The notes under the pieces: model-generated
Database searches by the model: none
What the model was told of the DNA's origin: nothing
The model's input: the letters and a program-made list of their open reading frames with translations, nothing else
Shown here: positions 18,049 through 28,722 of the stretch, one piece after another
Layout of the letters: each line of letters starts with the position of its first letter
Position numbering within the stretch: the first letter of the stretch is position 1
Program-made: the position numbers and the translations under genes
From: Psychromonas sp. B3M02
GTDB lineage: Bacteria > Pseudomonadota > Gammaproteobacteria > Enterobacterales > Psychromonadaceae
DNA length: 61,162 nt
Assembly: GCF_003318165.1 (NCBI RefSeq)
Contig: NZ_QOCB01000131.1
Coordinates: 1 to 61,162 of the forward strand
Direction of reading: 5' to 3'

Positions 18049-19389
18049 TTAGCCTTCCTTCTCAATTTTACCTAGACAATCACGCAAGATTGAACCGTAT
18101 TCGTATTTACCCGGACAAGCGTAAGTACATAAAGCCAAATCTTCTTCGTCTAATTCTAAGCAACCTAACGTTTGCGCACCATCTGTATCACCCACTATTA
18201 AATCGCGTAATAACACAGTCGGTAAGATATCTAATGGCATAACACGCTCATATTGACCGATTGGCACCATCGCACGCTTACTACCACCAGTAGTTGTAGT
18301 GAACGCAAACTTCTTAGCACTATTTAACGCAGATAAGAACGCACGAGAAACTGAGTGTTTATTTAAACCAGGAGCACCCCAACCAAATAACTCTTTCTCA
18401 TAACCTTCAATCAATGCAGATACTTGATTATGGTAACGACCTAAGTAAGCATGTGGACCTGTAGCAGTAACACCACATAACACAGAACCCGAAATAACAC
18501 GTACTTGACCAGTAACAAGTTGGTCAGCAGTTAATTGAGTAGTAGAAGCACCTAGAACCGTACGCACTAAACGTGGTTTTGTTACAGCAGGACCCGCTAA
18601 AGAGATCACTTTTTCACTGTAAATTTCACCCGATACAAACAACTTACCGAATGCGATCACATCTTGGTAGTTAATTGACCAAACTTGCTTAGTAGCAGAT
18701 ACTGGGTCAATGAAATGTATATGCGTTCCCGCTAATCCAGCTGGATGAACGCCGGTAAATACTTTTTCTTCAACGCTAGCAACATCAGAAGTTGGCAGTG
18801 TCGCTTGGTCTTTACAAACGTACACTTTACCTTCAGTTAGCTGAGATAAAATAGCTAAACCGTCAGTGAAGGCTTGCTGGTTATCATTAATGATAAGGCT
18901 TGCGTCAGCCGCTAATGGATTAGTATCCATTGCAGTAACGAAAATAGAAGCAGGCTGCGCATCAATAGCTGGTACTTTACTAAATGGGCGAGTGCGTAAT
19001 GCAGTCCAAGCACCTGATGCAACCAAGTTCTCAACAACTTTACTACGCTCAATGCTAGCTAGTTGTTGGCTTTCATACTTAGCAAATTGCACATTCTCAT
19101 TGCCTTGTATTGAAATAACTACAGATTGCAGCACACGTTTAGCACCACGGTTGATTTCTTTAACTACACCAGATGCTGGAGCGGTAAAAAGTACACCTTC
19201 ATTTTTCTTATCAGAAAATAAAGTTTGTCCTTTTTTCACCACGTCTCCGACTTTAACAGCCATTGACGGGCGCATTCCAACATATTCTTCACCCAGTATA
19301 GCAACTTCAGAAATGGCAGGGCCATTTTGAATGACTTGCTCTGGCGCTCCTGAAATCGGGAGGTCCAGTCCTTTTTTTATAGTAATCAT
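18049..19389 (-). CDS. nqrA: Na+-translocating NADH:ubiquinone reductase subunit A
   Basis: The cytoplasmic, quinone-interacting subunit and first gene of nqrABCDEF-apbE-nqrM. It starts [18 protein letters not shown] and is 446 aa, the same length as the Vibrio protein. I chose ATG 19389 over an in-frame GTG four codons upstream because AAGAG precedes the ATG and NqrA always begins at this point. It resembles RnfC but lacks the two 4Fe-4S clusters. The C-terminal region includes [25 protein letters not shown]. The region upstream has an ArcA-like direct repeat. Confidence 0.98.
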   Translation of the reverse strand: MITIKKGLDLPISGAPEQVIQNGPAISEVAILGEEYVGMRPSMAVKVGDVVKKGQTLFSDKKNEGVLFTAPASGVVKEINRGAKRVLQSVVISIQGNENVQFAKYESQQLASIERSKVVENLVASGAWTALRTRPFSKVPAIDAQPASIFVTAMDTNPLAADASLIINDNQQAFTDGLAILSQLTEGKVYVCKDQATLPTSDVASVEEKVFTGVHPAGLAGTHIHFIDPVSATKQVWSINYQDVIAFGKLFVSGEIYSEKVISLAGPAVTKPRLVRTVLGASTTQLTADQLVTGQVRVISGSVLCGVTATGPHAYLGRYHNQVSALIEGYEKELFGWGAPGLNKHSVSRAFLSALNSAKKFAFTTTTGGSKRAMVPIGQYERVMPLDILPTVLLRDLIVGDTDGAQTLGCLELDEEDLALCTYACPGKYEYGSILRDCLGKIEKEG

Positions 19390-19465
19390 ATTCTCTTGCA
19401 CTATGTTACGGGAGGAAAAAGTTAAATGCCTTTCGGCGATAAAACATTACACGCAAAAAATTGAA

Positions 19466-19483
19466 GTTAACAATTGATTAACA
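19466..19483 (-). promoter_or_regulatory. Candidate ArcA box upstream of nqrA
   Basis: The minus strand reads TGTTAATCAATTGTTAAC. The two GTTAAY elements are 11 bp apart, which is the direct-repeat spacing of ArcA sites. It lies about 80 bp before the nqrA start. No promoter could be fixed with confidence beside it. Confidence 0.45.
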
Positions 19484-19673
19484 TGTACACTAAAAAATTC
19501 GGTGAAATATTAACATTAGAGAGGGGTTAAATGCTATATCAAATCAAAAAGCTTACTGCAGTTAGTTCAAATTTAAATAAAAAAGAAAACAAAGTTTGCA
19601 AAAAGCGTTCACATTTTAAATTGTGATTAATTAATTTTTCGTTCAGAGCGTCTCTTGTTGATATTTCTTGCTT

Positions 19674-19692
19674 ATACCAATCGCATTGGTAT
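19674..19692. repeat. ATACCAAT inverted repeat at the bolA 3' end
   Basis: ATACCAAT-CGC-ATTGGTAT is a perfect 8-bp palindrome that touches the bolA stop codon. The ATACCAAT word recurs in the repeats at 54006 and 61069. Confidence 0.55.
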
Positions 19693-20003
19693 TACTTTCC
19701 ACCGCCTAAACATTTTGCTGATTCAGGTGATAACTGATTTTTTTCAGCCCATTGAGTAGGTGTGTAAGTATGTAAAGCTAAAGCATGGACAGGGCCAGCA
19801 ATTTCTTCAGCAAGCAATTCATTAATTAAACGATGTCGCATAATTAAACGCAGTCCCTCAAATTCGTCACAAACAATAGTGACTTTGAAATGAGTCTCAG
19901 AATTTGGTGGAACAGAATGATTATGACTTTCATTTACAACTTGCAGGTAATCCGTTTGGAAACGTGCTACCAACTTATCTTGGATAGTTTTTTGAACGAT
20001 CAT
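19692..20003 (-). CDS. bolA: BolA family protein
   Basis: A 103-aa BolA protein, a small class-II-KH-like fold that works with monothiol glutaredoxins in iron-sulfur and iron regulation and also influences morphology. The signature runs through SETHFKVTIVCDEFEGLRLI, MRHRLINELLAEEI and GPVHALALHTYTPTQW, with the invariant C-terminal histidine in HALALHTY. The start is at ATG 20003, nine bases after AGAGG; a longer frame adds eight residues without support. bolA next to nqrA is the arrangement seen in vibrios. An 8-bp inverted repeat (19674-19692) touches its stop codon but has no T-run. Confidence 0.95.
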   Translation of the reverse strand: MIVQKTIQDKLVARFQTDYLQVVNESHNHSVPPNSETHFKVTIVCDEFEGLRLIMRHRLINELLAEEIAGPVHALALHTYTPTQWAEKNQLSPESAKCLGGGK

Positions 20004-20328
20004 ATTACCTCTATTGACGGTGTACATTAGCTTAGGGAAAACTAAATTCGTACAACTTAATTAGACGGGACGCATATGGTACCGTATTTCTAAGCTTTTT
20101 TTCCACAAATTTAACATTTAATTTACTTTTTAATATTCACTCAATAATTTGCATTGTTTTATCAGCTAATATCATCAAAATATAATCCATACTCAGCAAT
20201 TAGAAGAGATAAGCCAACGCATCGATAGACAAGTAAGGTGAATATTATTACCCTGAACTGTCATTGGCCTTAATGTTTGTTTATGTGCCCTCATTTTTAA
20301 CTAACGTTATCAATTATAAAGGTAATTT
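20004..20328. other. Intergenic region between divergent bolA and bpt
   Basis: An AT-rich 325-bp region that must hold the divergent promoters of bolA and bpt. I see no coding potential, RNA gene or convincing operator in it. Confidence 0.5.
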
Positions 20329-21045
20329 GTGTCCCAAACTTCAGAACTCAAAGTAGGCCTGACCGCTACTTTTCCATGTTCCTACTTAGCGGAGAAGGAA
20401 GAACAGTTAATTATGTTGCTGGATCCTGAAGAAAACGCTAAACAACATTATTCTGCATTGATGGCGATAGGTTTTCGACGCAGTGGTGAACAAGTGTACC
20501 GTCCACACTGCCCTGCCTGTAACCAATGCGAATCATTACGTATCGCTAGCCAAGAGTTTAAATTATCCAAGAGCCAAAAACGTTTATTGAATAAAAACAA
20601 ACATTTCACTACACGTATAGCAAGGACTATTAGCGTAGACTATTACCCTTTATACGAACGCTATATTAACCAAGTTCACCGTGACGGTGTAATGTACCCG
20701 GCTACAAAAACACAGTTCGACTCTTTTGTAGCCTGTACTTGGGGAGAGATTCTGTTTGTTGAAGTGTATGATCAAGATAAATTAATTTCTGTTGGTGTTA
20801 CGGATGCCCTGAACTATGGAGCAACTAGTGCATGGAGCGCTTTTTATTGTTTTTATGATCCTGATTATGCGCATGCTTCTTTAGGTAAATATACGGTTCT
20901 GCAACAATTAGCACTCACTAAACAGCATAGTATTGATTTTTTGTATTTAGGGTATTACATTCAAAATTGTCAAAAAATGAATTATAAAAATCAATTTAAT
21001 CCTCACCAACGTTTCATAAACCAGCAGTGGAAGGACTTTGATTAG
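20329..21045 (+). CDS. bpt: Aspartate/glutamate leucyltransferase (Bpt)
   Basis: An N-end-rule transferase that adds leucine from Leu-tRNA to proteins with N-terminal Asp or Glu, marking them for ClpAP via ClpS. It has 238 aa and a GTG start. The N-terminal cysteine pattern CPACNQCESLRI, the KSQKRLLNKN segment, and YYIQNCQKMNYKNQFNPH near the C-terminus are family features. The clpS and clpA genes, which act downstream in the same pathway, lie within 3 kb, with infA between. The bpt-infA-clpA-clpS grouping is like the aat-infA-clpA-clpS block of other gammaproteobacteria. Confidence 0.95.
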   Translation: MSQTSELKVGLTATFPCSYLAEKEEQLIMLLDPEENAKQHYSALMAIGFRRSGEQVYRPHCPACNQCESLRIASQEFKLSKSQKRLLNKNKHFTTRIARTISVDYYPLYERYINQVHRDGVMYPATKTQFDSFVACTWGEILFVEVYDQDKLISVGVTDALNYGATSAWSAFYCFYDPDYAHASLGKYTVLQQLALTKQHSIDFLYLGYYIQNCQKMNYKNQFNPHQRFINQQWKDFD

Positions 21046-21121
21046 CTTTTTAGTGTGAATTATGAACAACAATCCTTTACCACTCTCAATTATTCTGGCA
21101 TTATGCGCCGATTGAAATTAG

Positions 21122-21373
<252 letters not shown>

Positions 21374-21410
21374 TACAAGCCGGTAACAAAATTAGGCTTT
21401 TATTAGCCAT

Positions 21411-21439
21411 AAAAAAACCAGCTAAACGCTGGTTTTTTT
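21411..21439. terminator. Bidirectional terminator between infA and clpA
   Basis: AAAAAAACCAGC-TAAAC-GCTGGTTTTTTT is a 12-bp perfect stem flanked by A and T runs, so it serves both convergent genes. Confidence 0.92.
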
Positions 21440-21465
21440 ATACTTGAAACAAAATAATTAAATAA

Positions 21466-23721
21466 TTAGTTACTCATCTCTAGTTTTTTCTCGTAATTAA
21501 ACTCAATACCATCGCCGTCGCTATTTAATATTACACGAACACTACCACCGTCCTGTAAGCTACCAAATAAGATCTCATTAGCTAATGGTTTCTTCAATTG
21601 CTCTTGAATCAAACGCCCCATTGGTCGAGCGCCCATCGCTTTATCATAACCATGTTCAGCTAACCAATTGCGAGCCTCACTGCCCACTTCAAGGGATACT
21701 TGTTTTTTATCCAATTGTACTTGAAGTTGCACGATGAACTTATCAACAACCTGACTAATCACATCAAGGTCTAAATGATTAAACCAGATAATGTTGTCTA
21801 AGCGGTTTCTAAATTCAGGAGAGAATACTTTATTGATCTCATCCATCGCTTTAGCGCCCTCTTTTTGTTCTTTAAAACCAATACTTTGTTTCACGGTTTC
21901 TTGGACACCAGCATTAGTTGTCATTACCAAAATAACATTTCTAAAGTCGACTTTGCGGCCGTTGCTATCGGTTAACGTCCCGTGATCCATTACTTGTAAT
22001 AGGATGTTATACACATCACTATGGGCTTTTTCTATCTCATCCAATAACACCACTGAGTAGGGGTGTTTTACCACAGCATCGGTCAATAGACCTGCTTGCT
22101 CGTAACCTACATAGCCAGGAGGAGCACCAATGAGGCGTGAAACCGTATGCTTTTCCATGTACTCAGACATATCAAAACGTAATAACTCAATACCTAGTGC
22201 TTTCGCTAGCTGTTGTGTTACCTCAGTTTTACCCACCCCTGTAGGGCCAGCAAATAGGAATGAACCAATGGGTTTTAGCTCGTCAGATAAACCAGAACGA
22301 TTTAAATGAATCGCATCGGTTAATGCATCAATGGCACTGTCTTGACCAAAAACCGTCATTTTTAGACGTTGGTGTAATTTAGCTAATGCATCTTTGTCTG
22401 AGCTAGAAACTGATTTTTGTGGAATACGCGCAATTTTAGCAATGATGTTTTCAATCTCAGTGACACCAATGGTTTTTTTTCGTTTACTCACTGGTAATAA
22501 ACGCATTTGCGAACCAGCTTCATCAATCACATCGATCGCTTTATCCGGTAAATGACGGTCATTGATATACTTAGCGCTTAGTTCAGCGGCAGCAATCAAT
22601 GCTTTGTTGGTATAACGGATATTATGATGCTCTTCATAACGTGTGCGTAACCCTAATAGGATTTGCCCAGTTTCTTTAATTGAAGGCTCAAGTACATCGA
22701 TTTTTTGGAAACGACGCGCTAAGGCATGTTCTTTCTCGAAGATCTGCCCAAACTCTTTATAAGTCGTTGAGCCAATACAACGCAGTTTGCCACTACTTAA
22801 TAAAGGTTTTAATAGGTTAGCTGCATCAAGTTGCCCACCTGTCGCTGCACCTGCACCGATAATAGTGTGAATTTCATCGATAAATAAGATGGCATTATCT
22901 TGAGACTGCAGTTTCTTTAACACATCTTTAAAGCGTTGCTCAAATTCGCCACGGTATTTTGTTCCGGCAAGCAAAGCCCCCATATCTAATGAATAGATAA
23001 TATGGTCTTCGATAACATCTGGCACATTGTTATGTACAATTTGATACGCTAACCCTTCTGCAATAGCGGTTTTACCAACTCCTGATTCACCCACTAACAA
23101 CGGATTGTTTTTACGGCGACGACATAGAATTTGCACACAACGCTCTACCTCTTTCTCTCGGCCAATTAACGGGTCGATAGTTCCAGCAACCACTTGCTCG
23201 TTAAGGTTAACGGTGAAAGGCAACTCATGACTCTCTTCTTCAACAGGTTCGGCCTGTTCAGGTTCATGGAAGGTAATACTGTCAGGGTGTTTTTCAGTGC
23301 CATGTGATAGGTAATTCACAACATCTAATCGAGAAAGGTTAGATTTTTTAAGTAGATAAGTAGCCTGAGACTCTTGTTCACTAAAGATAGCCACCAGCAC
23401 GTTAGAAGCGCTAACTTCTGATTTGCCAGAAGACTGAACATGAAAAATAGCGCGCTGTAGGACACGTTCAAAAGCTATAGTTGGCTGTACTTCTAGCTTT
23501 TCACTTTTAACATCAGACAGGCTTGGATTGGTTTCTAAGAAATTCGTTAATTCAATATGTAAAGAAACAATATCTACAGAACACGCTTGTAGGATCTTCT
23601 TTACTTCTTCATTTTCTAATAAGGCTAATAACAAATGCTCTAATGTCATGAATTCATGATATTTTTCATAAGCGATTCGGAAAGCTAAATCAAGACTATG
23701 TTCTAAAGGTTTATCTAGCAT
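21466..23721 (-). CDS. clpA: ATP-dependent Clp protease ATP-binding subunit ClpA
   Basis: A Hsp100 unfoldase that feeds substrates, including N-end-rule proteins bound by ClpS, into ClpP. It has 751 aa: an N-terminal double Clp-N domain (residues 1-140), AAA module 1 with Walker A GESGVGKT and Walker B LFIDEIHT, and AAA module 2 with Walker [20 protein letters not shown] and sensor GARPMGRLI. The length is normal. It lies 44 bp downstream of clpS on the same strand, and clpS-clpA is the usual operon. Confidence 0.98.
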   Translation of the reverse strand: MLDKPLEHSLDLAFRIAYEKYHEFMTLEHLLLALLENEEVKKILQACSVDIVSLHIELTNFLETNPSLSDVKSEKLEVQPTIAFERVLQRAIFHVQSSGKSEVSASNVLVAIFSEQESQATYLLKKSNLSRLDVVNYLSHGTEKHPDSITFHEPEQAEPVEEESHELPFTVNLNEQVVAGTIDPLIGREKEVERCVQILCRRRKNNPLLVGESGVGKTAIAEGLAYQIVHNNVPDVIEDHIIYSLDMGALLAGTKYRGEFEQRFKDVLKKLQSQDNAILFIDEIHTIIGAGAATGGQLDAANLLKPLLSSGKLRCIGSTTYKEFGQIFEKEHALARRFQKIDVLEPSIKETGQILLGLRTRYEEHHNIRYTNKALIAAAELSAKYINDRHLPDKAIDVIDEAGSQMRLLPVSKRKKTIGVTEIENIIAKIARIPQKSVSSSDKDALAKLHQRLKMTVFGQDSAIDALTDAIHLNRSGLSDELKPIGSFLFAGPTGVGKTEVTQQLAKALGIELLRFDMSEYMEKHTVSRLIGAPPGYVGYEQAGLLTDAVVKHPYSVVLLDEIEKAHSDVYNILLQVMDHGTLTDSNGRKVDFRNVILVMTTNAGVQETVKQSIGFKEQKEGAKAMDEINKVFSPEFRNRLDNIIWFNHLDLDVISQVVDKFIVQLQVQLDKKQVSLEVGSEARNWLAEHGYDKAMGARPMGRLIQEQLKKPLANEILFGSLQDGGSVRVILNSDGDGIEFNYEKKLEMSN

Positions 23722-23765
23722 GGAGTCTCCTTATGAGAGTGTAAGTAAATAATATCGTAAAACTG

Positions 23766-24092
23766 TTAACTCTCTTTTTCCATTGTACATTTCAATGGGT
23801 GTTGATTATCTTTTGCATACTGAACGACTTGCATTACTTTGGTTTCGGCAATTTCAGCAGTAAAGGTGCCACAAATACCAACCCCTTTATAGTGAACGTT
23901 CAACATAACTTCTGTTGCTGTTTCATGATCTAATCGAAAAAAACGTTGTAACACATCAATAACGAAGTCCATCGGCGAATAATCATCATTATGTAACAAC
24001 ACGTTATACATAGATGGCGGCACTAACTTTGTTTGTTGCGACTCAATTGTTGCCGATTCGTTACCCGTTTTTGGAGAATTTTTATCACTCAT
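23766..24092 (-). CDS. clpS: ClpS adaptor protein
   Basis: The 108-aa adaptor that recognises N-terminal Leu, Phe, Tyr and Trp and delivers such proteins to ClpA. The N-terminal tail (about 25 residues) is flexible. The core has [20 protein letters not shown], with the Asn-Asp and Met of the recognition pocket, then [20 protein letters not shown]. It is the first gene of clpS-clpA. Unlike E. coli, no cspD gene is found in the region upstream, where 24093-24391 holds no recognisable gene. Confidence 0.97.
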   Translation of the reverse strand: MSDKNSPKTGNESATIESQQTKLVPPSMYNVLLHNDDYSPMDFVIDVLQRFFRLDHETATEVMLNVHYKGVGICGTFTAEIAETKVMQVVQYAKDNQHPLKCTMEKES

Positions 24093-24391
24093 GGTTTAGT
24101 CTAGTCTTCATTATTAAGGTTGTTGAAATAATTAGTCTTTCTATTCAATTAACGTTATGAGCTTCTCAATATTAATCATATAGGAAGGCATAAAGCTAGT
24201 CATTTATATGTCACACTAATCAGATTAAATAGATGCAATTCGCTTTGTATTTGAAAAAAGGTAACTTTTAACAAAAAAACCAAGGCTTTGATTGCGAGTA
24301 CAATGTCACTCCTTATCACTTTGTACAATATTAGAGTAAAGCTTAATCCTATATTGTGCAAACACTAGGTGCATTGCTTTTTTATCTCAGT

Positions 24392-25345
24392 TTATTGGTC
24401 AAGCTTCGCTTTCAAACAAGTCTGAACAACTTCCACTAAGCGATCCGGCTGAAATTTAGAAAGAAACTCATTACAGCCTACTTTTTCCACCATTGCTTTA
24501 TTAAAATCACCGCTTAATGAGGTATTCAAAACCACAAACAGATCCGACATACGCGGATCATTTCTAATCTCTGAGGTTAACTTATAACCATCCATGATCG
24601 GCATTTCCGCGTCGGTGATCACCATCAAGATTTGATCTTTAATATTTTTACCTTGCTCTAACCAACTTTTTAATAGCTGTAATGCTTCCTGACCATTTTT
24701 AGCAGGAATCACTTCAACACCAAGTTGCTCTAGAGTATTAGCAACTTGTCTACGCGCAGTGTAAGAGTCATCCACGTGTAAAACACGTTGGCCTGCAAAT
24801 TCCGACAAAATATTAGGGTCAACAACGCCTTCAGATATATCTACTTTATAATCTAGAATCTCTGCCAGTACTTTTTCAACGTCAATAATTTCAATTAACC
24901 CAGTTAACTCACCTCTTGTCTCTTCTCTGAGCTTAGTGATCGCTGTTAAATAATGGTAACGGCCCACAGTTGAAGGAGGCTCCATAATCTCACTCCAAGT
25001 CATATTCACAATATGCTCTACTTTTCCGACTAAGAATCCCTGCACAGTACGGTTATATTCAGTGATAATAAGGTTTGATTCACTATCAGGGACTAAGGGT
25101 TGTAGACCAATGGCAGCTTTGAGATTAATCACTGGAATCGATTCACCACGAATTGCCACTACCCCATCAATATGTGGGTGAGAGTTAGGTAGTTTGTTGA
25201 AATGAGGTAATTTCACCACCTCTTTTACCTTAAACACATTTAATGCAAAAAGTTGGCGGCCAGAAAGGTGAAACAACAATAATTCTAAACGATTCTCCCC
25301 TACCAGGTTGGTTCGTTTATCAATATTGTCCAATAAGTTAGTCAT
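24392..25345 (-). CDS. cheV: Chemotaxis protein CheV (CheW-receiver fusion)
   Basis: A chemotaxis coupling protein of 317 aa. Residues 1 to about 165 form a CheW domain (LLLFHLSGRQLFALNVFKVKE, then VDGVVAIRGESIPVINLKAA), and from about 185 a receiver domain with LHVDDSYTARR, the phospho-acceptor region VITDAEMPIMDGYKL and the conserved VLNTSLSG. It links receptors to CheA and can be phosphorylated. The start is ATG 25345, preceded by AGGGAT; seven extra upstream residues are rejected. A chemoreceptor gene lies 0.9 kb away, but no other che genes are in this window. Confidence 0.95.
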   Translation of the reverse strand: MTNLLDNIDKRTNLVGENRLELLLFHLSGRQLFALNVFKVKEVVKLPHFNKLPNSHPHIDGVVAIRGESIPVINLKAAIGLQPLVPDSESNLIITEYNRTVQGFLVGKVEHIVNMTWSEIMEPPSTVGRYHYLTAITKLREETRGELTGLIEIIDVEKVLAEILDYKVDISEGVVDPNILSEFAGQRVLHVDDSYTARRQVANTLEQLGVEVIPAKNGQEALQLLKSWLEQGKNIKDQILMVITDAEMPIMDGYKLTSEIRNDPRMSDLFVVLNTSLSGDFNKAMVEKVGCNEFLSKFQPDRLVEVVQTCLKAKLDQ

Positions 25346-25484
25346 ATTTATATCCCTATAAAACATTAATCATTATCAAGTTTAATATAATCATTAAAAT
25401 ACTGAGATAATAAATGGTTTACGTTGTAAGAAAGCAGTTTGACGTGCAACAGTTAATAACGAGGACTCTATCACGTCAACGCCA

Positions 25485-26060
25485 CTATTTATATTTACCT
25501 TGTAAGAGCTGGCTTAATAGCCTGGCTAATCGCTGTATCTTTATATTCGATAGCTGGCGATAATCAAAATAGGGACAAACAATAATGTGTTGTTCAAAGT
25601 TAATGGCAAACTCTTCATCTAACCACAACAGCTCAGTATTTAACTGCTCACTATTTAATAATTGCTTTGCATAAGTCCTACCGCAGATAATATGTACAGT
25701 GCGCTTGCTTTTATCTGCTTCAGCTTCAACAAGGTTCAAAGCGGGAGCACTAAACAATAACGCCGTAGCGCTATTTTCTTGCAATAAATACTCGTCACGG
25801 TAAGCCTGCCAAGTTGCCGCTAATTGTGAAAACTGAAAATCATTGTTGTCCAAAGCATAAAGTACCTTGGCGTATACATTAAACACCTTTCGCCAGCCGT
25901 TACCACAAGCTCTGCCTATCGCCTCGATATCAGTTTCTTGTAAAGGAACAACAGTTGTTACCCCCTGCCATTGTTCCATATTAGGTTGATTTTGAATATA
26001 CACAGCAAAAGTGAAGTTAATATCTCCTAAACCAATACACGCCTGTCTTTTCTCTCGCAC
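25485..26060 (-). CDS. Conserved protein of unknown function, GTG start
   Basis: A 191-aa soluble protein with no signal peptide or membrane segment. GTG 26060 is supported by AAGGTG eight bases upstream. Notable segments are GLGDINFTFAVYIQN near the N-terminus, AIGRACGNGWRKVFNVYAKV, VHIICGRTYAKQL and ISSUE-free core strands around LLWLDEEFAI and HIIVCPYFDYRQLSN, giving an alternating alpha/beta impression. It resembles uncharacterised proteins of marine gammaproteobacteria such as those grouped under DUF6942, from memory and unverified. It has 139 bp to cheV and is divergent from the MCP gene. Confidence 0.75.
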   Translation of the reverse strand: MREKRQACIGLGDINFTFAVYIQNQPNMEQWQGVTTVVPLQETDIEAIGRACGNGWRKVFNVYAKVLYALDNNDFQFSQLAATWQAYRDEYLLQENSATALLFSAPALNLVEAEADKSKRTVHIICGRTYAKQLLNSEQLNTELLWLDEEFAINFEQHIIVCPYFDYRQLSNIKIQRLARLLSQLLQGKYK

Positions 26061-26241
26061 TTAGTTAACACCTTTATTAAAACAAAAAAATAACACAATA
26101 AACACCTCATTAGGGATAGAAATTCAGTTTGTAACAATGTTACTATCTCGCGCAATCAGCATCTATCAATTATAGATAACCAGTCGCATTAATCACACTG
26201 ACATTAATGCCTATTTAGCCAACCAATTAAGAGTTACCAAC

Positions 26242-28146
26242 ATGTATCTTAACTTCAAAGGGCGCATTGTTTCCGCAGCAATCGTTATGTTAACCGTTGC
26301 CACTGCAACGCTCTCGTTTATCTCCTACACCCAGCAATCTAACATTACCATAGATAACGTTGACCGATACTCGATGCTAAACCTATCTAGCAACGGAGAC
26401 AAAATTCAGCAATTCGTTGCCAGCATTGATAGAAGCATAGGCTCAACTGCGTCACTTTTTACCACAAGAAGCGACCAACAAAACATCATTACTAACCTCA
26501 AGTTATTACAACAATCAACACAAGCTTCAGCGATTGTTGTTGGTTATGCTGATGGGGTTGCCTTTAATAGTAATAAAGGCAAATATACATCCAGCTATGA
26601 CCCACGCACACGCGGTTGGTATCAACAAGCAAAACGTCAAGGTAGTACTATTATTACCGACATCTACACAGGAAGTAGCACTGGCCGCCTGATGATCAGT
26701 ATTGCTGCTCCTTTTTATACAAACAATGTTATCCAAGGCGTGCTACTTGCTGACCTTGAGTTAAACGGCTTACAAAGCATGGTTGATAACACGGTGTTTT
26801 CAGGCGCAACAGCCACACTATACACAGATTCAGGTTTAGTATTGGCCTCCTCAGATCGCACCTTAATCGCAGGAAAAAGCCATATGTCAGATAGTCCGGC
26901 ATTAGCACCTTTTAAAGATCAACTACTAAACCAACAACGAGGCTCTTTTTCATACCACTCAAATGGAGAAGATAAGGTTAACTATTTCCAAACGATCAAG
27001 CTCAATGATACAAACCAATGGCACCTGTTAATTACCTTAGATGAAGCGGTTGTGTATCAGGTTGTTGATCAATCTTTGCAGACTAGCCTGATTAGCACAC
27101 TTATCTTAATTAGTATTGGTTCATTAGTTATCTATCTACTACTTAGCTACACATATCGACCGATCATAGCCCTCAAACAAACAGTGCAAGCACTATCTAG
27201 TGGTCATGGTGATTTAACCACTCGATTACCTGTCACTAGCGAAGACGACCTAGGGCAAATATCAGCGAGCATTAATATCTTCATTGCTAACCTTCAGCAT
27301 ATGATGTTGGATATTGCTAAAGCATCATCGCGTATCGACGCTAGTATTGATGGCTTACAGACTTTAACTGAACAGAATAAACAGACCTTTAATCAACATA
27401 AAATTGAAACAGAGCAAGCAGTTACAGCGTTAGAAGAGATGAGTGCAACTTCTCAAGATGTAGCTCAAAATACCTCTGGCGCCGTAGAGTTTACTAGTAA
27501 AACCAATACTCAAGCAGAACAGTCAAAAGTAGTCGTGCGTAATGCGACACAAACTGTGACTGAGTTAGTAGAAAGTGTGGATGATGTTTCTAAAAATATT
27601 AGCGAAATGGGTCTACAGATATCAGAAATAGCCAAAGTACTTGGCATCATTGGTGAAATTGCAGATCAAACGAACCTACTCGCATTAAACGCAGCCATTG
27701 AAGCTGCGCGAGCAGGTGAACATGGTCGAGGTTTTGCAGTAGTTGCCGATGAAGTACGTGCGCTAGCGTTAAGAACGCAACAAAGTACCACTGAGATTCA
27801 ACAAACGATTAATCGACTCACCAGCAGTGGTCATACGGTAACGCAGACCATGAAAGCGACTCGCACTAGTTGTGAAGAAACTTCTTTACAGATCAACTTA
27901 GTGGTGACGGATCTAGATGATATTAGTTTATCTGTTGAAGAGTTAAATGCCATTAATGTACAAATCGCGACAGCCGCTGAAGAACAAAGTGCCGTATCCC
28001 ATGAGATAAATAAAAATATGGTAAAAATAAGCGAAATGGTGGAACGTATTGCCACAAGTGGTGACGATGTAAATCACGAAGCCATTAATTTAGCAGATGC
28101 AAATTTACACCTCACTGATATTGTTAAAAAATTCAAACTGCAGTAA
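26242..28146 (+). CDS. Methyl-accepting chemotaxis protein with dCACHE sensor
   Basis: A transmembrane chemoreceptor of 634 aa. A first membrane helix lies at about residues 7-28, then a periplasmic double-CACHE ligand domain with [12 protein letters not shown] and [17 protein letters not shown] (the R-x-W-Y pattern is common in amino-acid-binding dCACHE sensors), a second helix near 277-300, a HAMP domain ([13 protein letters not shown] through [12 protein letters not shown]), and a signalling domain with hairpin tip [20 protein letters not shown]. There is no C-terminal methylation-enzyme pentapeptide. The ligand is unknown; amino acids are a guess from the motif. An intrinsic terminator follows. 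Confidence 0.95.
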   Translation: MYLNFKGRIVSAAIVMLTVATATLSFISYTQQSNITIDNVDRYSMLNLSSNGDKIQQFVASIDRSIGSTASLFTTRSDQQNIITNLKLLQQSTQASAIVVGYADGVAFNSNKGKYTSSYDPRTRGWYQQAKRQGSTIITDIYTGSSTGRLMISIAAPFYTNNVIQGVLLADLELNGLQSMVDNTVFSGATATLYTDSGLVLASSDRTLIAGKSHMSDSPALAPFKDQLLNQQRGSFSYHSNGEDKVNYFQTIKLNDTNQWHLLITLDEAVVYQVVDQSLQTSLISTLILISIGSLVIYLLLSYTYRPIIALKQTVQALSSGHGDLTTRLPVTSEDDLGQISASINIFIANLQHMMLDIAKASSRIDASIDGLQTLTEQNKQTFNQHKIETEQAVTALEEMSATSQDVAQNTSGAVEFTSKTNTQAEQSKVVVRNATQTVTELVESVDDVSKNISEMGLQISEIAKVLGIIGEIADQTNLLALNAAIEAARAGEHGRGFAVVADEVRALALRTQQSTTEIQQTINRLTSSGHTVTQTMKATRTSCEETSLQINLVVTDLDDISLSVEELNAINVQIATAAEEQSAVSHEINKNMVKISEMVERIATSGDDVNHEAINLADANLHLTDIVKKFKLQ

Positions 28147-28175
28147 TTAACCACAAGATTCATTAAATCAAACAA

Positions 28176-28206
28176 AAGAAGAGCTCACTGAGCTCTTCTT
28201 TTTTCT
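28176..28206 (+). terminator. Intrinsic terminator of the MCP gene
   Basis: AAGAAGAGCT-CACTG-AGCTCTTCTT is followed by a T run, 30 bp after the stop codon. Confidence 0.92.
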
Positions 28207-28231
28207 ACTGCTGTTCAAGGTTACTACTTAG

Positions 28232-28271
28232 ATCAAGTTATCCATTACCTATAAATAATGGATAACTTGAT
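28232..28271 (-). repeat. 16-bp inverted repeat spanning the nrdG stop codon
   Basis: The arms 28232-28247 and 28256-28271 are exact reverse complements around an 8-nt loop. One arm is made of the last nrdG codons and the other lies in the 3' UTR. No T-run follows, so it is more likely a 3'-end stabilising hairpin or a bidirectional attenuator than a standard terminator. Confidence 0.75.
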
Positions 28272-28710
28272 TGGAACTACCACGCCAACTCAAGGATAAA
28301 TCTGCTTTATCTTGATCATACTTACCATCAATCAACACATCAATCCAAGGTAATATCAAACGCTGTTCAGCAGTTAATTCATCTAATACATAACCCGTCC
28401 ATACCCAGATAGTTTTTCCATGGCACGATTGCTTAACGCGCTTCACTAACTTCAATACTGTTTCAAGATTTGTCGGATGTAATGGATCTCCGCCGGATAA
28501 AGTCAGCCCTTGTTTGACAATTCGCTGGTCATTGAGATCATCAATAACCTGTTGTTCAAGCTCCTCAGTAAATAACTGACCAGCTGTTAAAGACCAAGTT
28601 GATTGGTTATAACATCCCCTACATTGATGCACACAACCAGATACAAATAACGTACAACGTGTACCTTCACCATTAACCACATCAACAGGGAAATATTTAG
28701 AATAATGCAT
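28249..28710 (-). CDS. nrdG: Anaerobic ribonucleotide reductase activating protein NrdG
   Basis: A radical-SAM enzyme of 153 aa that generates the glycyl radical on NrdD. The 4Fe-4S motif is SGCVHQCRGCYN (C-x3-C-x2-C), followed by the SAM-binding TLSGGDPLHP and KTIWVWTGY. I use ATG 28710, with GAGGTG upstream, rather than the TTG one codon earlier. It lies 12 bp after nrdD in the same operon, so it is controlled by the nrdD promoter with FNR and NrdR sites. Confidence 0.97.
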   Translation of the reverse strand: MHYSKYFPVDVVNGEGTRCTLFVSGCVHQCRGCYNQSTWSLTAGQLFTEELEQQVIDDLNDQRIVKQGLTLSGGDPLHPTNLETVLKLVKRVKQSCHGKTIWVWTGYVLDELTAEQRLILPWIDVLIDGKYDQDKADLSLSWRGSSNQVIHYL

Positions 28711-28722
28711 CAACTAACACCT

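Noticed and set aside
21466-24092. bpt-infA-clpA-clpS as a novel N-end-rule island
   Set aside because: This is the normal neighbourhood in gammaproteobacteria.
24093-24391. Possible cspD upstream of clpS
   Set aside because: No cold-shock domain motif such as KGFGFI in any frame; only AT-rich DNA.
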